A stretch of 64,000 nucleotides of DNA from Sphingobacteriales bacterium (lineage in GTDB: Bacteria; Bacteroidota; Bacteroidia; Chitinophagales; Chitinophagaceae). The stretch is taken from positions 124,001-188,000 of the forward strand of contig JACRJO010000018.1 in NCBI GenBank assembly GCA_016219985.1. Reading direction: 5' to 3'. Below are positions 53,562 to 61,825 of the stretch, piece after piece. Numbering within the stretch: the first letter of the stretch is position 1; each line of letters begins with the position of its first letter. Under the pieces are notes generated by a model. That model was not told the origin of the DNA, made no database searches, and was given only the letters and a program-made list of their open reading frames with translations. The translations under genes were made by a program, and so were the position numbers.

Positions 53562-54413
53562 TTACTTAATAATTCGCCTGATTTTATTGGCGTCATCAAT
53601 CAGTGTACGAAGTTCTTCCGTTTTGTTATCCCGGATACTGTCCCTGAATTTCTTCAGTTGCTCAATATGTTCATTCAGCACATCCAGGATATTCACTTTG
53701 TTCTGCAGGAATATCGGCACCCACATCGCGGGGTTGCTTTTGGCCAGGCGCACCGTACTTTCAAAACCGGCTGAAGCCAGTTCAAAAATGGCATTCTCCT
53801 CTTTTTCTTTTTCCAGCACCGTATTCGCCAGGGCAAAGGACGTGATATGGGAGATATGGCTGACATAAGCCGCATGCAGGTCATGTGAGCCGGCTTCCAT
53901 TTCCAGCTGCCGCATCCCGATCTTATCAAACATATACCGGACCCATTCCTGCACATCCGCATCCGTTTCCGCTGCATTGCAAAGGATTACCGCTTTGTTT
54001 TCATACGCCCCCCTTACAGCCGCTGCCGGGCCGCTGTATTCCGTACCCCACATGGGATGGGTGGCCAAAAAGCGCCCCCGTTTCGGGTGGTCTTTTATTG
54101 CCGCCACGAGTTGCGCCTTGGTAGACCCCAGGTCCAGCACGATCTGCTGATCCACCTGGTCCAGCACTGCTGGCAATATGGACAGCATGGCATCAACCGG
54201 AATGGCCAGCACGATCACGTCCGCCTGCTGAACAGCCTGGTCCAGGGGCAATATTTCGTCCACCAGCTCGAGCGCCAGCGCCTGTGCCGCATGATCCGGA
54301 TCTGCCTCTACCCCGATCAGCCGGGATGATATTTTTTTTTCATGCAGCTGAATGGCCAGTGAGCCGCCGATCAGTCCCACCCCCACAATGGCAATTTTTT
54401 TACGCTCCTTCAT
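53562..54413 (-). CDS. tyrA: prephenate dehydrogenase
   Basis: Oxidatively decarboxylates prephenate to 4-hydroxyphenylpyruvate for tyrosine, 283 residues. Rossmann fold KIAIVGVGLIGGSLAIQLHEK, then DLGSTKAQLVAAI, and the catalytic His in RFLATHPMWGTEYSGP; a helical C-terminal domain follows. No ACT domain, so feedback may not act on this protein. It overlaps the aminotransferase gene by 14 bases. Confidence 0.93.
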   Translation of the reverse strand: MKERKKIAIVGVGLIGGSLAIQLHEKKISSRLIGVEADPDHAAQALALELVDEILPLDQAVQQADVIVLAIPVDAMLSILPAVLDQVDQQIVLDLGSTKAQLVAAIKDHPKRGRFLATHPMWGTEYSGPAAAVRGAYENKAVILCNAAETDADVQEWVRYMFDKIGMRQLEMEAGSHDLHAAYVSHISHITSFALANTVLEKEKEENAIFELASAGFESTVRLAKSNPAMWVPIFLQNKVNILDVLNEHIEQLKKFRDSIRDNKTEELRTLIDDANKIRRIIK

Positions 54414-55575
54414 TGGATCCTCCTTTTGACGTTTGAATTCTTTTTATCGCTTCTTCCAGCTTCTCCGCCGTTGCACATAAACTCACCCGTACATACTTGT
54501 TCCCGGCATTACCGAATATTCCCCCCGGTGTGATGAATACCCCCGACTGGTATAATACCTCATCGCTCACCGCATAGCCATCCGTATAGCCATTGGGAAT
54601 CTGCGCCCATACAAACAAACCCGCCTGTTGCCGGGAAAATGAGCAACCCAGCAAATCCAGTAATGCAAATACCTTTTCCCTTCGTTCCCGGTACACGGCA
54701 TTCACTTCATGCTGCCATTCCTTACCGAGCGCCAGGGCCCGGGCCGCTGCCAGTTGCACGGGGAGGAACATCCCGCTGTCCATATTGCTTTTAAACCGCA
54801 GCACTTCTTCTATACGTTCTTTAGCCCCGCATAAGACCCCCACTCGCCAGCCGGCCATATTGTGTGATTTGCTCAGTGAGTTCAGTTCGATCACCCATTC
54901 CCGGGCGCCTTCCGTGCTCAACAAACTCTCCGGGTGTTCATTCAGGATAAAGGAATAGGGGTTATCATGCACGATCAGTATTTTATGTTTCCGGCCAAAG
55001 GCGACCAGTTTTTCAAATAAGGCAGCCGAAGGCAACTGGCCCGTGGGCATTTGCGGGTAGTTGACAAACATCAGTTTGACTTTTTTCAGCCCCCGTTTTT
55101 CCAGCTTTTCAAAATCAGGTGCATACTGGTTCTTTTCTTTCAGGGTGTAGTCCACGCACTTTCCGCCCGCCAGTCTTACGGCGCTGCGGTAGGTGGGATA
55201 ACCCGGGTTGGGTACCAGTACTTCATCCCCTTTATCAAGATAGGTCATGCAGATATGCATGATCCCCTCCTTACTCCCGATCAGCGGAAGGATCTCGGTA
55301 TCCGGGTTCAGTTCCACCCTGTACCATTTCTTATACCAGTCACTGACCGCCTTGCGCAATACAGGCGAACCTTTGTACGACTGGTACGCATGCACATCCG
55401 GTTTAGCGGCTTCTTCCTGCAATACCCGGATCACTTCCGGGTGCGGGGGCTGGTCCGGGCTGCCGATACCGAGATTGATAATACGCTTCCCCTGCCTGTT
55501 CAATTCCTCAATCTCCCGCAGCTTTTGCGAAAAATAATACTCCCCGATACCATCCAGTCTTTTGGCAACTTTCAT
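54400..55575 (-). CDS. PLP-dependent aminotransferase (class I/II)
   Basis: A 391-residue fold-type I aminotransferase. NLGIGSPDQPPHPEV, then the PLP segments KLMFVNYPQMPTGQ, ILIVHDNPYSFI, and the PLP lysine in ELNSLSKSHNMAGWRVGVLCG. Similar to the DapL/aspartate family; in this operon it probably transaminates aromatic keto acids or prephenate, which would make it the last step for Phe and Tyr. It overlaps tyrA, so the two are coupled. Confidence 0.9.
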   Translation of the reverse strand: MKVAKRLDGIGEYYFSQKLREIEELNRQGKRIINLGIGSPDQPPHPEVIRVLQEEAAKPDVHAYQSYKGSPVLRKAVSDWYKKWYRVELNPDTEILPLIGSKEGIMHICMTYLDKGDEVLVPNPGYPTYRSAVRLAGGKCVDYTLKEKNQYAPDFEKLEKRGLKKVKLMFVNYPQMPTGQLPSAALFEKLVAFGRKHKILIVHDNPYSFILNEHPESLLSTEGAREWVIELNSLSKSHNMAGWRVGVLCGAKERIEEVLRFKSNMDSGMFLPVQLAAARALALGKEWQHEVNAVYRERREKVFALLDLLGCSFSRQQAGLFVWAQIPNGYTDGYAVSDEVLYQSGVFITPGGIFGNAGNKYVRVSLCATAEKLEEAIKRIQTSKGGSNEGA

Positions 55576-55615
55576 CTTTATTTATTTAACTCGTTTACTT
55601 ATTGATCTAAATAAT

Positions 55616-55750
55616 GAAATGACTACTACCTACTACCGACTATCGACTACTGACTACTAATTTCCCACTCCCCGAAGAATCCGCCAGCCCATTCATTCCC
55701 CAACTGTTTCTTAGAAGACCCCATTCCCTATTCACCATTCACCATTCACT
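55616..55750. repeat. GACTACT and ATTCACC word repeats
   Basis: Between pheA and the aminotransferase gene, two word families meet: CTACTACCTACTACCGACT, ATCGACTACTGACTACT on the left and TATTCACCATTCACCATTCA on the right, which reaches into the pheA stop codon. It is low-complexity DNA with no coding frame; a third word class in this window. Confidence 0.6.
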
Positions 55751-56579
55751 ACTTCCACAGTCCCCGCTTATACACCCCATACACTTTGATCGCTTCCGTC
55801 AGGGGCTTTATTAGTTTCATCACTTCCTCAAACTGCTCCCGGGTATCAAATTCCATATCGGCATGAAAGGCATATTTAAATTCAGAACCCGGGATCGGGA
55901 AACTCTGCAGTTTACTGAGATTGATGCCGCCTTCGGAAATCCGGGTCAGTACCCTGGCAAGGCTGCCCCTGGAATGATCCGTATGAAAAGTGACAGACGC
56001 TTTGTCGGCCTCCGCAACGGGCTGTACCGCTTCCTCCCGCTGCAACATCAGGAAACGGGTATAATTGTTTTTCAGGCTCTGGATATTGGGCGCCAGCACA
56101 TCCAGGTCATACAATTCGGCAGCAAGCTTGCTGGCAATAGCGGCCATGTGTTTACTCTTGTGCTGGTGAATATGCCGGGCGCTTAATGCCGTATCATCCG
56201 ACTCCACCAGTTTCCATTTGTATTTATCGAGGAAATCATAGCATTGCTGCAAGGCCATGGTATGGGAATGTACTTCCTTAATATCTTCCAGCCGCACGCC
56301 GCGGTTCACCAGCAGGTTTTGCCGGATCTGTAAATACAATTCCCCGACAATCTTCAGGTTACTTTTCTGCAGCAGGTTATAATTCGGCAGGATGCTGCCG
56401 GCAATCGAATTTTCAATCGCCATCACCCCGCCATCGCTTTCCTTTTTACTGGAAGCGATACGGATCACTTCCCGGAAGGTATCGCAGGGAATCACGTTCA
56501 CTTCCTTTCCATGAAATAATTGAGCCGCCACCTGGTGAAAGCTGCCCTCATACCCTTGTATCGAAATCCGTTTATTCAT
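55749..56579 (-). CDS. pheA: prephenate dehydratase with ACT domain
   Basis: Makes phenylpyruvate from prephenate, 276 residues. RISIQGYEGSFHQVAAQLFHG opens the catalytic domain, which runs to about 185 (IENSIAGSILPNYNLL, NNYTRFLMLQREE with the TRF motif). The ACT domain (about 195-276, SVTFHTDHSRGSLARVLTRISEGGINLSKLQSFPIPGSEFKYAFHADME) is the Phe-binding control domain. First gene of the aromatic operon; the terminator of the helicase gene lies upstream. No clear -7 element was found. Confidence 0.95.
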   Translation of the reverse strand: MNKRISIQGYEGSFHQVAAQLFHGKEVNVIPCDTFREVIRIASSKKESDGGVMAIENSIAGSILPNYNLLQKSNLKIVGELYLQIRQNLLVNRGVRLEDIKEVHSHTMALQQCYDFLDKYKWKLVESDDTALSARHIHQHKSKHMAAIASKLAAELYDLDVLAPNIQSLKNNYTRFLMLQREEAVQPVAEADKASVTFHTDHSRGSLARVLTRISEGGINLSKLQSFPIPGSEFKYAFHADMEFDTREQFEEVMKLIKPLTEAIKVYGVYKRGLWK

Positions 56580-56668
56580 TTTCAGTCTTTATCTGTTCTT
56601 CCTGTAACATCATCCTTGTTATTATTCTTTAAGCCCCCGGTTACGTTTGGGGATGCAGGCTTAAAACA

Positions 56669-56696
56669 AGAATCCCGGCCGTTTGGCCGGGATTCT
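56669..56696. terminator. intrinsic terminator of the helicase gene
   Basis: AGAATCCCGGCC/GGCCGGGATTCT forms a perfect 12-bp stem with the loop GTTT. On the minus strand it is followed by TGTTTTAAG. It separates the helicase gene from pheA. Confidence 0.8.
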
Positions 56697-56857
56697 TTAT
56701 GTTGATGTTTCTTAGTTGTTCCTTTTCATTTCAACAAAAGCACTCCCGGCCTCTTTCCAAAAAAGAAGTAATAAAAATAGTAACCAAAATATGCTTTCAT
56801 TTCCGTCATGGGACAAAAATAGGTTTTGCGGCTGTTATAACCAACAACTCATTCAAA

Positions 56858-58528
56858 TTAATTTCTCCGGCCACCGCTTTCGGCATCATTCATCCGGATC
56901 TTCCGGCCCCTGTAGTTCTTGCCATCGATGGCCTTAATCATTTTTTTGGCAGCCCCGGGTTCTATTTCCACCCAGCTGTTCATCTCTTTCATATCGATTC
57001 TTCCCAGTACATCCTTCTTCAGATCGCTCATATCCAGGATGAACTGGAGAAAACTGGCTTTGTAAAAACCATCCTTCGTTCCGAGGTTCACAAACAAACG
57101 TTGATATGAACCGGCGCCTCCGCCGAATTTTCTTCCCTGTGTATCTTTTGCCTGGAAACGATCGGCGCCTCTTTCGGCCCTCTCCCCTCTTTTGCCGGCA
57201 TCCCGCATATTCAGGTCCGCCGCGTTCTCATAATATTTCAGGAAACGGTCGAATTCGAGGGCCGCCACCCGTTGCAGGATCTCTTCTTTTTCCACTTCCG
57301 CGAATTTCTCCCGCAGGATGGGCAGGTAGGTTTCATACTCACCGTGACTGATATCTGCTGCCAGCATTTTATCAATAAAAGAGAAAAACTGTTTGCGGCA
57401 TACATCCTTACCGCTCGGGATATCCATCTTATGCACCCGGGTATTCACCAGCTTTTCGATCTGTCTCAGCCGGTAAACCTCTTTGGGGGTTACGATCGAA
57501 ACAGAAACACCGCTGTTACCGGCCCGGCCGGTACGGCCGCTGCGGTGGGTATATACTTCCACATCATCGGGCAATTCAAAATTTATCACATGCGTGATCC
57601 CCTGCACATCGATACCACGGGCCGCCACATCGGTTGCCGCAAGCAGTTTCACACTGCGGTCGCGGAACAGGCCCATCACTTTATCCCGTTGCTGCTGGGT
57701 CAGGTCGCCGTGGATCGCGTCAATATCATATCCCTCACGGGTCAGTTTTTCCGCGATATCCTGGGTATCGGCCTTGGTACGGGCAAACACAATTCCATAC
57801 AACCCGGGATTGAAATCGATAATGCGCTTTAATACTTCATAGCGGTTATGGTGCTGCGTCATGTAGTACTGGTGATCAATATTGACATTCCCTTCATTTA
57901 CTTTCCCGATGGTGATCTCAAAGGGTTTGTCCATGTACCGCTTGCTTACCTGGCGGATCTCCGACGGCATGGTGGCGCTGAATAACCAGGTACTCTGCCG
58001 GTTCGGGGTGTTCTTCAGGATGAACTCAATATCTTCCTTAAAACCCATGTTCAGCATTTCGTCTGCCTCATCGAGTACCACGTAATGGATTTGTTCCAGG
58101 TTAACCGCCTTTCTTTCGATCAGGTCGATCAGCCGGCCGGGGGTGGCTACCACGATATGGCTCCCTTTCCTCAGGTCACGGATCTGCAGGCTGATGGAGG
58201 TGCCTCCATAAACAGCAGTAACGGCAACAGCCGCTTTTTTACTCTTGAATTTTTCCAGGTCGCTGGTGATCTGCAGGCAGAGCTCCCGCGTGGGGCAAAC
58301 GATCAGGGCCTGGGGGAAACGGTCTTCTTTATTAATCAGTTGGAGCAGGGGCAAACCAAAAGCCGCCGTTTTGCCGGTTCCGGTCTGGGCCAGGCCGATA
58401 AAATCCTTGGTTCCCTGGAGCAATACCGGGATGGCTTTTTCCTGTATGGGGGTGGGCTGGGTAAATCCTAATACCTGGATGGACTGGAGCAGTCCTTCTT
58501 CAATACCCAGTTCTTGAAATTTATTCAC
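56858..58528 (-). CDS. DEAD-box RNA helicase with DbpA-type RNA-binding domain
   Basis: A 556-residue ATP-dependent RNA helicase. Q motif GFTQPTPIQEKAIP (about 21-34), Walker A AQTGTGKT (47-54), DEAD (153-156), SAT (about 184), and the C-terminal helicase motif HRSGRTGRAG. Residues about 480-556 resemble the DbpA RRM, which in E. coli binds hairpin 92 of 23S rRNA; a Gly/Arg/Asp-rich linker (about 440-475) comes before it. A role in 50S assembly is a good guess. Promoter at 58554-58587. Confidence 0.93.
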   Translation of the reverse strand: MNKFQELGIEEGLLQSIQVLGFTQPTPIQEKAIPVLLQGTKDFIGLAQTGTGKTAAFGLPLLQLINKEDRFPQALIVCPTRELCLQITSDLEKFKSKKAAVAVTAVYGGTSISLQIRDLRKGSHIVVATPGRLIDLIERKAVNLEQIHYVVLDEADEMLNMGFKEDIEFILKNTPNRQSTWLFSATMPSEIRQVSKRYMDKPFEITIGKVNEGNVNIDHQYYMTQHHNRYEVLKRIIDFNPGLYGIVFARTKADTQDIAEKLTREGYDIDAIHGDLTQQQRDKVMGLFRDRSVKLLAATDVAARGIDVQGITHVINFELPDDVEVYTHRSGRTGRAGNSGVSVSIVTPKEVYRLRQIEKLVNTRVHKMDIPSGKDVCRKQFFSFIDKMLAADISHGEYETYLPILREKFAEVEKEEILQRVAALEFDRFLKYYENAADLNMRDAGKRGERAERGADRFQAKDTQGRKFGGGAGSYQRLFVNLGTKDGFYKASFLQFILDMSDLKKDVLGRIDMKEMNSWVEIEPGAAKKMIKAIDGKNYRGRKIRMNDAESGGRRN

Positions 58529-58553
58529 TTGTACATTAATTTTTATGAGGCGG

Positions 58554-58587
58554 CAAAGGTAGCTTTAATCGGGCGGATATGGGCAAA
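58554..58587 (-). promoter_or_regulatory. promoter of the helicase gene
   Basis: On the minus strand TTTG (58587-58584) and TACCTTTG (58561-58554) are separated by 22 bases, slightly above the usual spacing. The site overlaps the end of the terminator of the lipoprotein gene. Confidence 0.65.
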
Positions 58588-58616
58588 AGAAAGCCGTCCC
58601 AGGTCGGGACGGCCTT
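58588..58616 (-). terminator. intrinsic terminator of the small lipoprotein gene
   Basis: GCCGTCCC/GGGACGGC (58593-58600, 58606-58613) with a 5-base loop, followed on the minus strand by TTTCTTTTG. It lies 24 bases after the stop of the lipoprotein gene. Confidence 0.8.
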
Positions 58617-58639
58617 CAATGACTTGCTTGCCAGCAGAA

Positions 58640-58846
58640 TTACTTCTTAACTGAATCAGCTTTAACGGTAGAATCAACAGCTTTAACTGTAGAATCAACA
58701 ACTTTAACTGTAGAGTCAACAGCTTTAATTGTAGAATCAACAACTGCAGCAGTGCTGTCTGTAGTTGCTTTAGAGTCGCTGGAATTGTTACAAGCTACAG
58801 CGAAAGAAGCGATAGCTACGATGGCCAGGAATTTCTTCATTTTCAA
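58640..58846 (-). CDS. small heptad-repeat lipoprotein
   Basis: A 68-residue lipoprotein (start at the first or third Met). The signal peptide ends in FAVAC (Cys19). Residues 36-63 are four exact or near-exact heptads VDSTVKA; Val falls at spacing 4-3, as in a coiled coil. The protein ends DSVKK. The pattern of a lipid anchor, a heptad rod and a C-terminal Lys is like Braun's lipoprotein, although there is no sequence homology; Bacteroidota are not known for Lpp. It is divergent from the sigma factor gene, and has its own terminator. The 21-bp DNA repeats can change in number by slippage. Confidence 0.8.
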   Translation of the reverse strand: MKMKKFLAIVAIASFAVACNNSSDSKATTDSTAAVVDSTIKAVDSTVKVVDSTVKAVDSTVKADSVKK

Positions 58847-58980
58847 TGATTTTTTTTGTGTTGTATGAAATATTTCGCTTTTTATACCCGAAACGGGAAA
58901 AGGTAACCCGGTTTTTTTAATATTTTTTTTCAGGTGGCTAAGGGTTACTATTTTTAAAAAACAGTATTAAATAAGGGAAT
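58847..58980. promoter_or_regulatory. divergent control region between lipoprotein and sigma factor genes
   Basis: AT-rich gap of 134 bases with an inverted repeat GTAACCC (about 58902) / GGGTTAC (about 58943) and T-runs. No TAnnTTTG element stands out on either strand, so a different sigma factor may be used. Autoregulation by the sigma factor is a plausible inference. Confidence 0.4.
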
Positions 58981-59556
58981 GTGAAACAAGAGATTAACGA
59001 AAAGCCCCTCCTGAAAGGATTAGCTATAAACGACAAAAAAGCCGTTGAGACCATTTATCGGGAGAACTATAATATGGTTCAGTCCCTGATAATCAACAAC
59101 AACGGTTCGGCAGACGACGCGAAAGACATATTCCAGGAAGCCATGATTGTCTTATACGAGAAAGTGCGTTCCGGGACTTTTGAACTGAACTGCCAGATCA
59201 AAACTTACCTATATTCTGTAAGTAAAAGATTGTGGCTCAAAAGGTTACAACAGTTAAACCGATACGCACCTCCTATTGAAGATCCTGAATCCACTGTATC
59301 CGTAGATGAAGAGATCGAAGATCATGAGAAGAGAGACGCCGAGTTTGAAATGATGAACAAAGCCATCAGCAGCCTGGGAGAACCCTGCAAAAGCCTGTTA
59401 GAAGCCTATTATTTGCAAAAACAGAATATGCAGGTCATTGCCGCCAATTTTGGGTACACCAATGCGGACAATGCCAAAAACCAGAAGTACAAGTGCCTGA
59501 TGCGGTTGAAGAAAATATTTTTTGCTCACTATAAAAACGAGAACGGAGATGGGTGA
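58981..59556 (+). CDS. ECF-type RNA polymerase sigma factor
   Basis: A 191-residue sigma factor with region 2 (residues about 22-95; AVETIYRENYNMVQSLIIN, DAKDIFQEAMIVLYEKV) and region 4 (about 121-186; LGEPCKSLLEAYYLQKQNMQVIAANFGYTNADNAKNQKYKCLMRLKK, a helix-turn-helix). Start is GTG at 58981: an in-frame stop lies at 58972-58974. The gene overlaps the following membrane protease gene by 8 bases (59549-59556). A charged linker (100-120) connects the two regions. I infer that the next protein controls it. Confidence 0.88.
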   Translation: MKQEINEKPLLKGLAINDKKAVETIYRENYNMVQSLIINNNGSADDAKDIFQEAMIVLYEKVRSGTFELNCQIKTYLYSVSKRLWLKRLQQLNRYAPPIEDPESTVSVDEEIEDHEKRDAEFEMMNKAISSLGEPCKSLLEAYYLQKQNMQVIAANFGYTNADNAKNQKYKCLMRLKKIFFAHYKNENGDG

Positions 59557-60655
59557 TATTAAAGTACTAGAGGCGGTGGAACGCTATATCCGTGGGGAGA
59601 TGAATCCTGACGAACGCCTGCATTTCGAAAACCTGCGCAAGACCAATGCAGAGATCGATCAGCTGGTGGTGGAGCATACCTTATTCCTGCAGCAGATGAA
59701 CCGCTTCGGGGAATGGCAGAAATTCCGCGGCACCCTGCATGAAGTGCATACCGACCTCGCCGAACAGGGAAAAATCAATTCTGCCCGGCTGACCGGTAAA
59801 GCCAAAGTGGTTTATCTCTGGAAAAGATATAAACGGGTGGCCGCTATTGCTGCGTCCATTGCCGGCATCACCACCCTGACCATGAGCGCCCTGGTCTGGT
59901 CCATTACCCCACAGGCCCCCGCCAGCGAGATTGAAAAACTCAAAGGGGAAATCTACAGCATCAAAACGAAAACAAGCCAGACGGATAAGGAATTAAGCAA
60001 AGTAAAGAACAGTATCAACAACGCTGACAATACCATCATTTATAAAACGGGGGGTACCGGTTTTATCATTGATGCCAAAGGTTATCTCGTCACCAATGCA
60101 CACGTGGTGGAAGGCGCCCATAATATTGCGATCCAGAACAACAAAGGTGAATTTACCGCGCGGGTGGTTTATATTGACCAGCTGAGAGATATCGCCATCC
60201 TCAAAATCGAAGACGAAAACTTCAAACCGTTTACCTCGGTTCCCTATGCCATCAGCAAGACCGAAAGTAAACTGGCCGAACCGATCTTCACCCTGGGTTT
60301 CCCCCGGAACGATGTGGTGGTATACGGGCAGGGTTATTTAAGCGCCAAGACCGGTTTTAACGGGGACACCCTCAGTTGCCAGCTGGAACTGGCGGCCAAC
60401 AGGGGCAACAGTGGCAGCCCGATCCTGAACAAGAAAGGAGAAGTCATCGGTATCCTCAACGGTCGCCTGAAAAACGCGGAAGGATTCACCTATGCCATCC
60501 AGGGCAAACATATTTATAAGGTGCTGGATGAACTGAAAAAGGATACCAGTTATCAAAAAGTAAAAATATCCGCCAGGTCTTCCATTGCCGGCCTTGAATT
60601 CCAGCAACAGGTGGAGAAAGTGGAAGACTATGTCTTCATGGTGAAAGTGAACTAA
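59549..60655 (+). CDS. membrane protein with anti-sigma-like N-terminus and periplasmic trypsin-like protease domain
   Basis: A 368-residue single-pass membrane protein. The ATG at 59549 (MGDIKVLEAVERYIRGEMNPDERLHFENLR...) overlaps the sigma factor stop. Residues 1-90 resemble the cytoplasmic part of ECF anti-sigma factors (IERYxxGEMxxDERxxFE type). A membrane helix spans about 97-118, a coiled-coil stretch 126-157, and a trypsin-like S1C domain 163-335 with His185 (TNAHVVEG), Asp214 (LRDIAIL) and Ser288 (GNSGSP). No PDZ domain. Both halves of the catalytic triad are intact. I infer a stress sensor whose extracytoplasmic domain is itself a protease. A terminator follows at 60679. Confidence 0.8.
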   Translation: MGDIKVLEAVERYIRGEMNPDERLHFENLRKTNAEIDQLVVEHTLFLQQMNRFGEWQKFRGTLHEVHTDLAEQGKINSARLTGKAKVVYLWKRYKRVAAIAASIAGITTLTMSALVWSITPQAPASEIEKLKGEIYSIKTKTSQTDKELSKVKNSINNADNTIIYKTGGTGFIIDAKGYLVTNAHVVEGAHNIAIQNNKGEFTARVVYIDQLRDIAILKIEDENFKPFTSVPYAISKTESKLAEPIFTLGFPRNDVVVYGQGYLSAKTGFNGDTLSCQLELAANRGNSGSPILNKKGEVIGILNGRLKNAEGFTYAIQGKHIYKVLDELKKDTSYQKVKISARSSIAGLEFQQQVEKVEDYVFMVKVN

Positions 60656-60678
60656 ACGATTTACCCCTATAGAAAAAA

Positions 60679-60709
60679 AAGGCTGTCTCAATTACGAGAC
60701 AGCTTTTTT
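60679..60709. terminator. intrinsic terminator of the sigma factor/protease operon
   Basis: GCTGTCTC/GAGACAGC (60682-60689, 60696-60703) with a 6-base loop and T6 after it; a run of eight A before it makes it usable in both directions. Confidence 0.9.
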
Positions 60710-60793
60710 ATTTACCACGTTCTGTAAAGTTTTAAAAATTCGCCTTAGAGGGTTCCTGTGCGCTTTAAGACCCGGAAATGACATTGAACAATC

Positions 60794-60830
60794 GAACTCG
60801 CTCCTCTCAGCTCACAGCTCGCAGCTAATT
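60794..60830. repeat. AGCTC-word intergenic repeat
   Basis: CGCTCCTCTCAGCTCACAGC followed by TCGCAGCTAA repeats the CAGCTC word of the AGCTTTGAG/CTCGTA family. Only one arm is clear here. It lies between the terminator and the nucleotidyltransferase stop. Confidence 0.5.
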
Positions 60831-60870
60831 ATTCAGGATCTTTCAAAAGTAACTCCCCAGCCCCACCTCT

Positions 60871-61767
60871 CTATCCCCAAAGCGCAGGCGGGTATTCCCC
60901 CTGTTCAATCAGGGTATGCAGGCTCTTCTCCACATAAGGGGCATCTTCTTTGTAGGTAACCCCGAACCAAAGGGATGAGGTGGGTATGATTTCCACTTTA
61001 CCCCCTTCCTTGATAAACTGGTCGGCCACGATCGGGATAAAGAACTCCGATTTCAGTTCCTGGCCGTGCTGGTGCAGGAATGAAGTGAATAACTGCTGTG
61101 TATAGTCGAAAAAGGACGGATCAAAGCACCAGAAATTCATGGACACCCGCGATTCAACGGGTATTTCCCGGGGCTCCAGCCCGTCTTCACAAATGATCTT
61201 GTCGTCTTTCTTCGCAATATTAATCCGCTCGGTGATCGAGGCCAGGTTGCCCTGCGGGTCCAGCCCGCATACACCCCGGTTCACCGTGCCATGGTCCGAC
61301 AACGTGCGCAGCAGGTCATATCCCACGATCGCATAACAATTTTCATTACAGGACCCTTTCAGAAAGCCCGCTGCCTGCACAAACGCATCGCGTCCGTAAA
61401 AATCATCTGCATTGATCACGGCAAAAGGTTCTTTCACCACTTCCCGGGCGCAAAGGACCGCATGGGCCGTTCCCCAGGGCTTGGTACGTTCCGCCGCCGC
61501 TTTGTACCCGCCGGTATAGGAATTCATTTCCTGGTAAACATATTCGATCGCTATTTTCCCCTTCAGCTTCGGTTCAAAAATGGATTTGAAGTTCCCTGCA
61601 AATTCCTCCCGGATAATGAACACCACTTTGCCAAAGCCGGCCCGGATGGCATCATAAATAGAATAATCCATAATGGTTTCACCGGAAGGTCCGAAGCCCT
61701 GTACCTGTTTCATACTGCCATAACGGGAAGCCATGCCTGCCGCCAAAATAACCAGTGTAGGTTTCAT
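60871..61767 (-). CDS. sugar-phosphate nucleotidyltransferase family protein
   Basis: A 298-residue protein with the Rossmann-like nucleotidyltransferase domain of GlmU/RmlA: LVILAAGMASRYGSMKQVQGFGPSGETIMDYSIYDAIRAGF (signature GMASRYG...K), then AVINADDFYGRDAF (metal-binding Asp pair). It may activate a sugar-1-phosphate with UTP or another NTP; which sugar is not clear. Length fits stand-alone members. The gene diverges from the desulfhydrase gene at 61826. Confidence 0.85.
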   Translation of the reverse strand: MKPTLVILAAGMASRYGSMKQVQGFGPSGETIMDYSIYDAIRAGFGKVVFIIREEFAGNFKSIFEPKLKGKIAIEYVYQEMNSYTGGYKAAAERTKPWGTAHAVLCAREVVKEPFAVINADDFYGRDAFVQAAGFLKGSCNENCYAIVGYDLLRTLSDHGTVNRGVCGLDPQGNLASITERINIAKKDDKIICEDGLEPREIPVESRVSMNFWCFDPSFFDYTQQLFTSFLHQHGQELKSEFFIPIVADQFIKEGGKVEIIPTSSLWFGVTYKEDAPYVEKSLHTLIEQGEYPPALWG

Positions 61768-61825
61768 CGTTTCAATAAGTTTTACCCCGCGAATTTAATC
61801 TAATTTCGTTAAGACATTCATCCGC

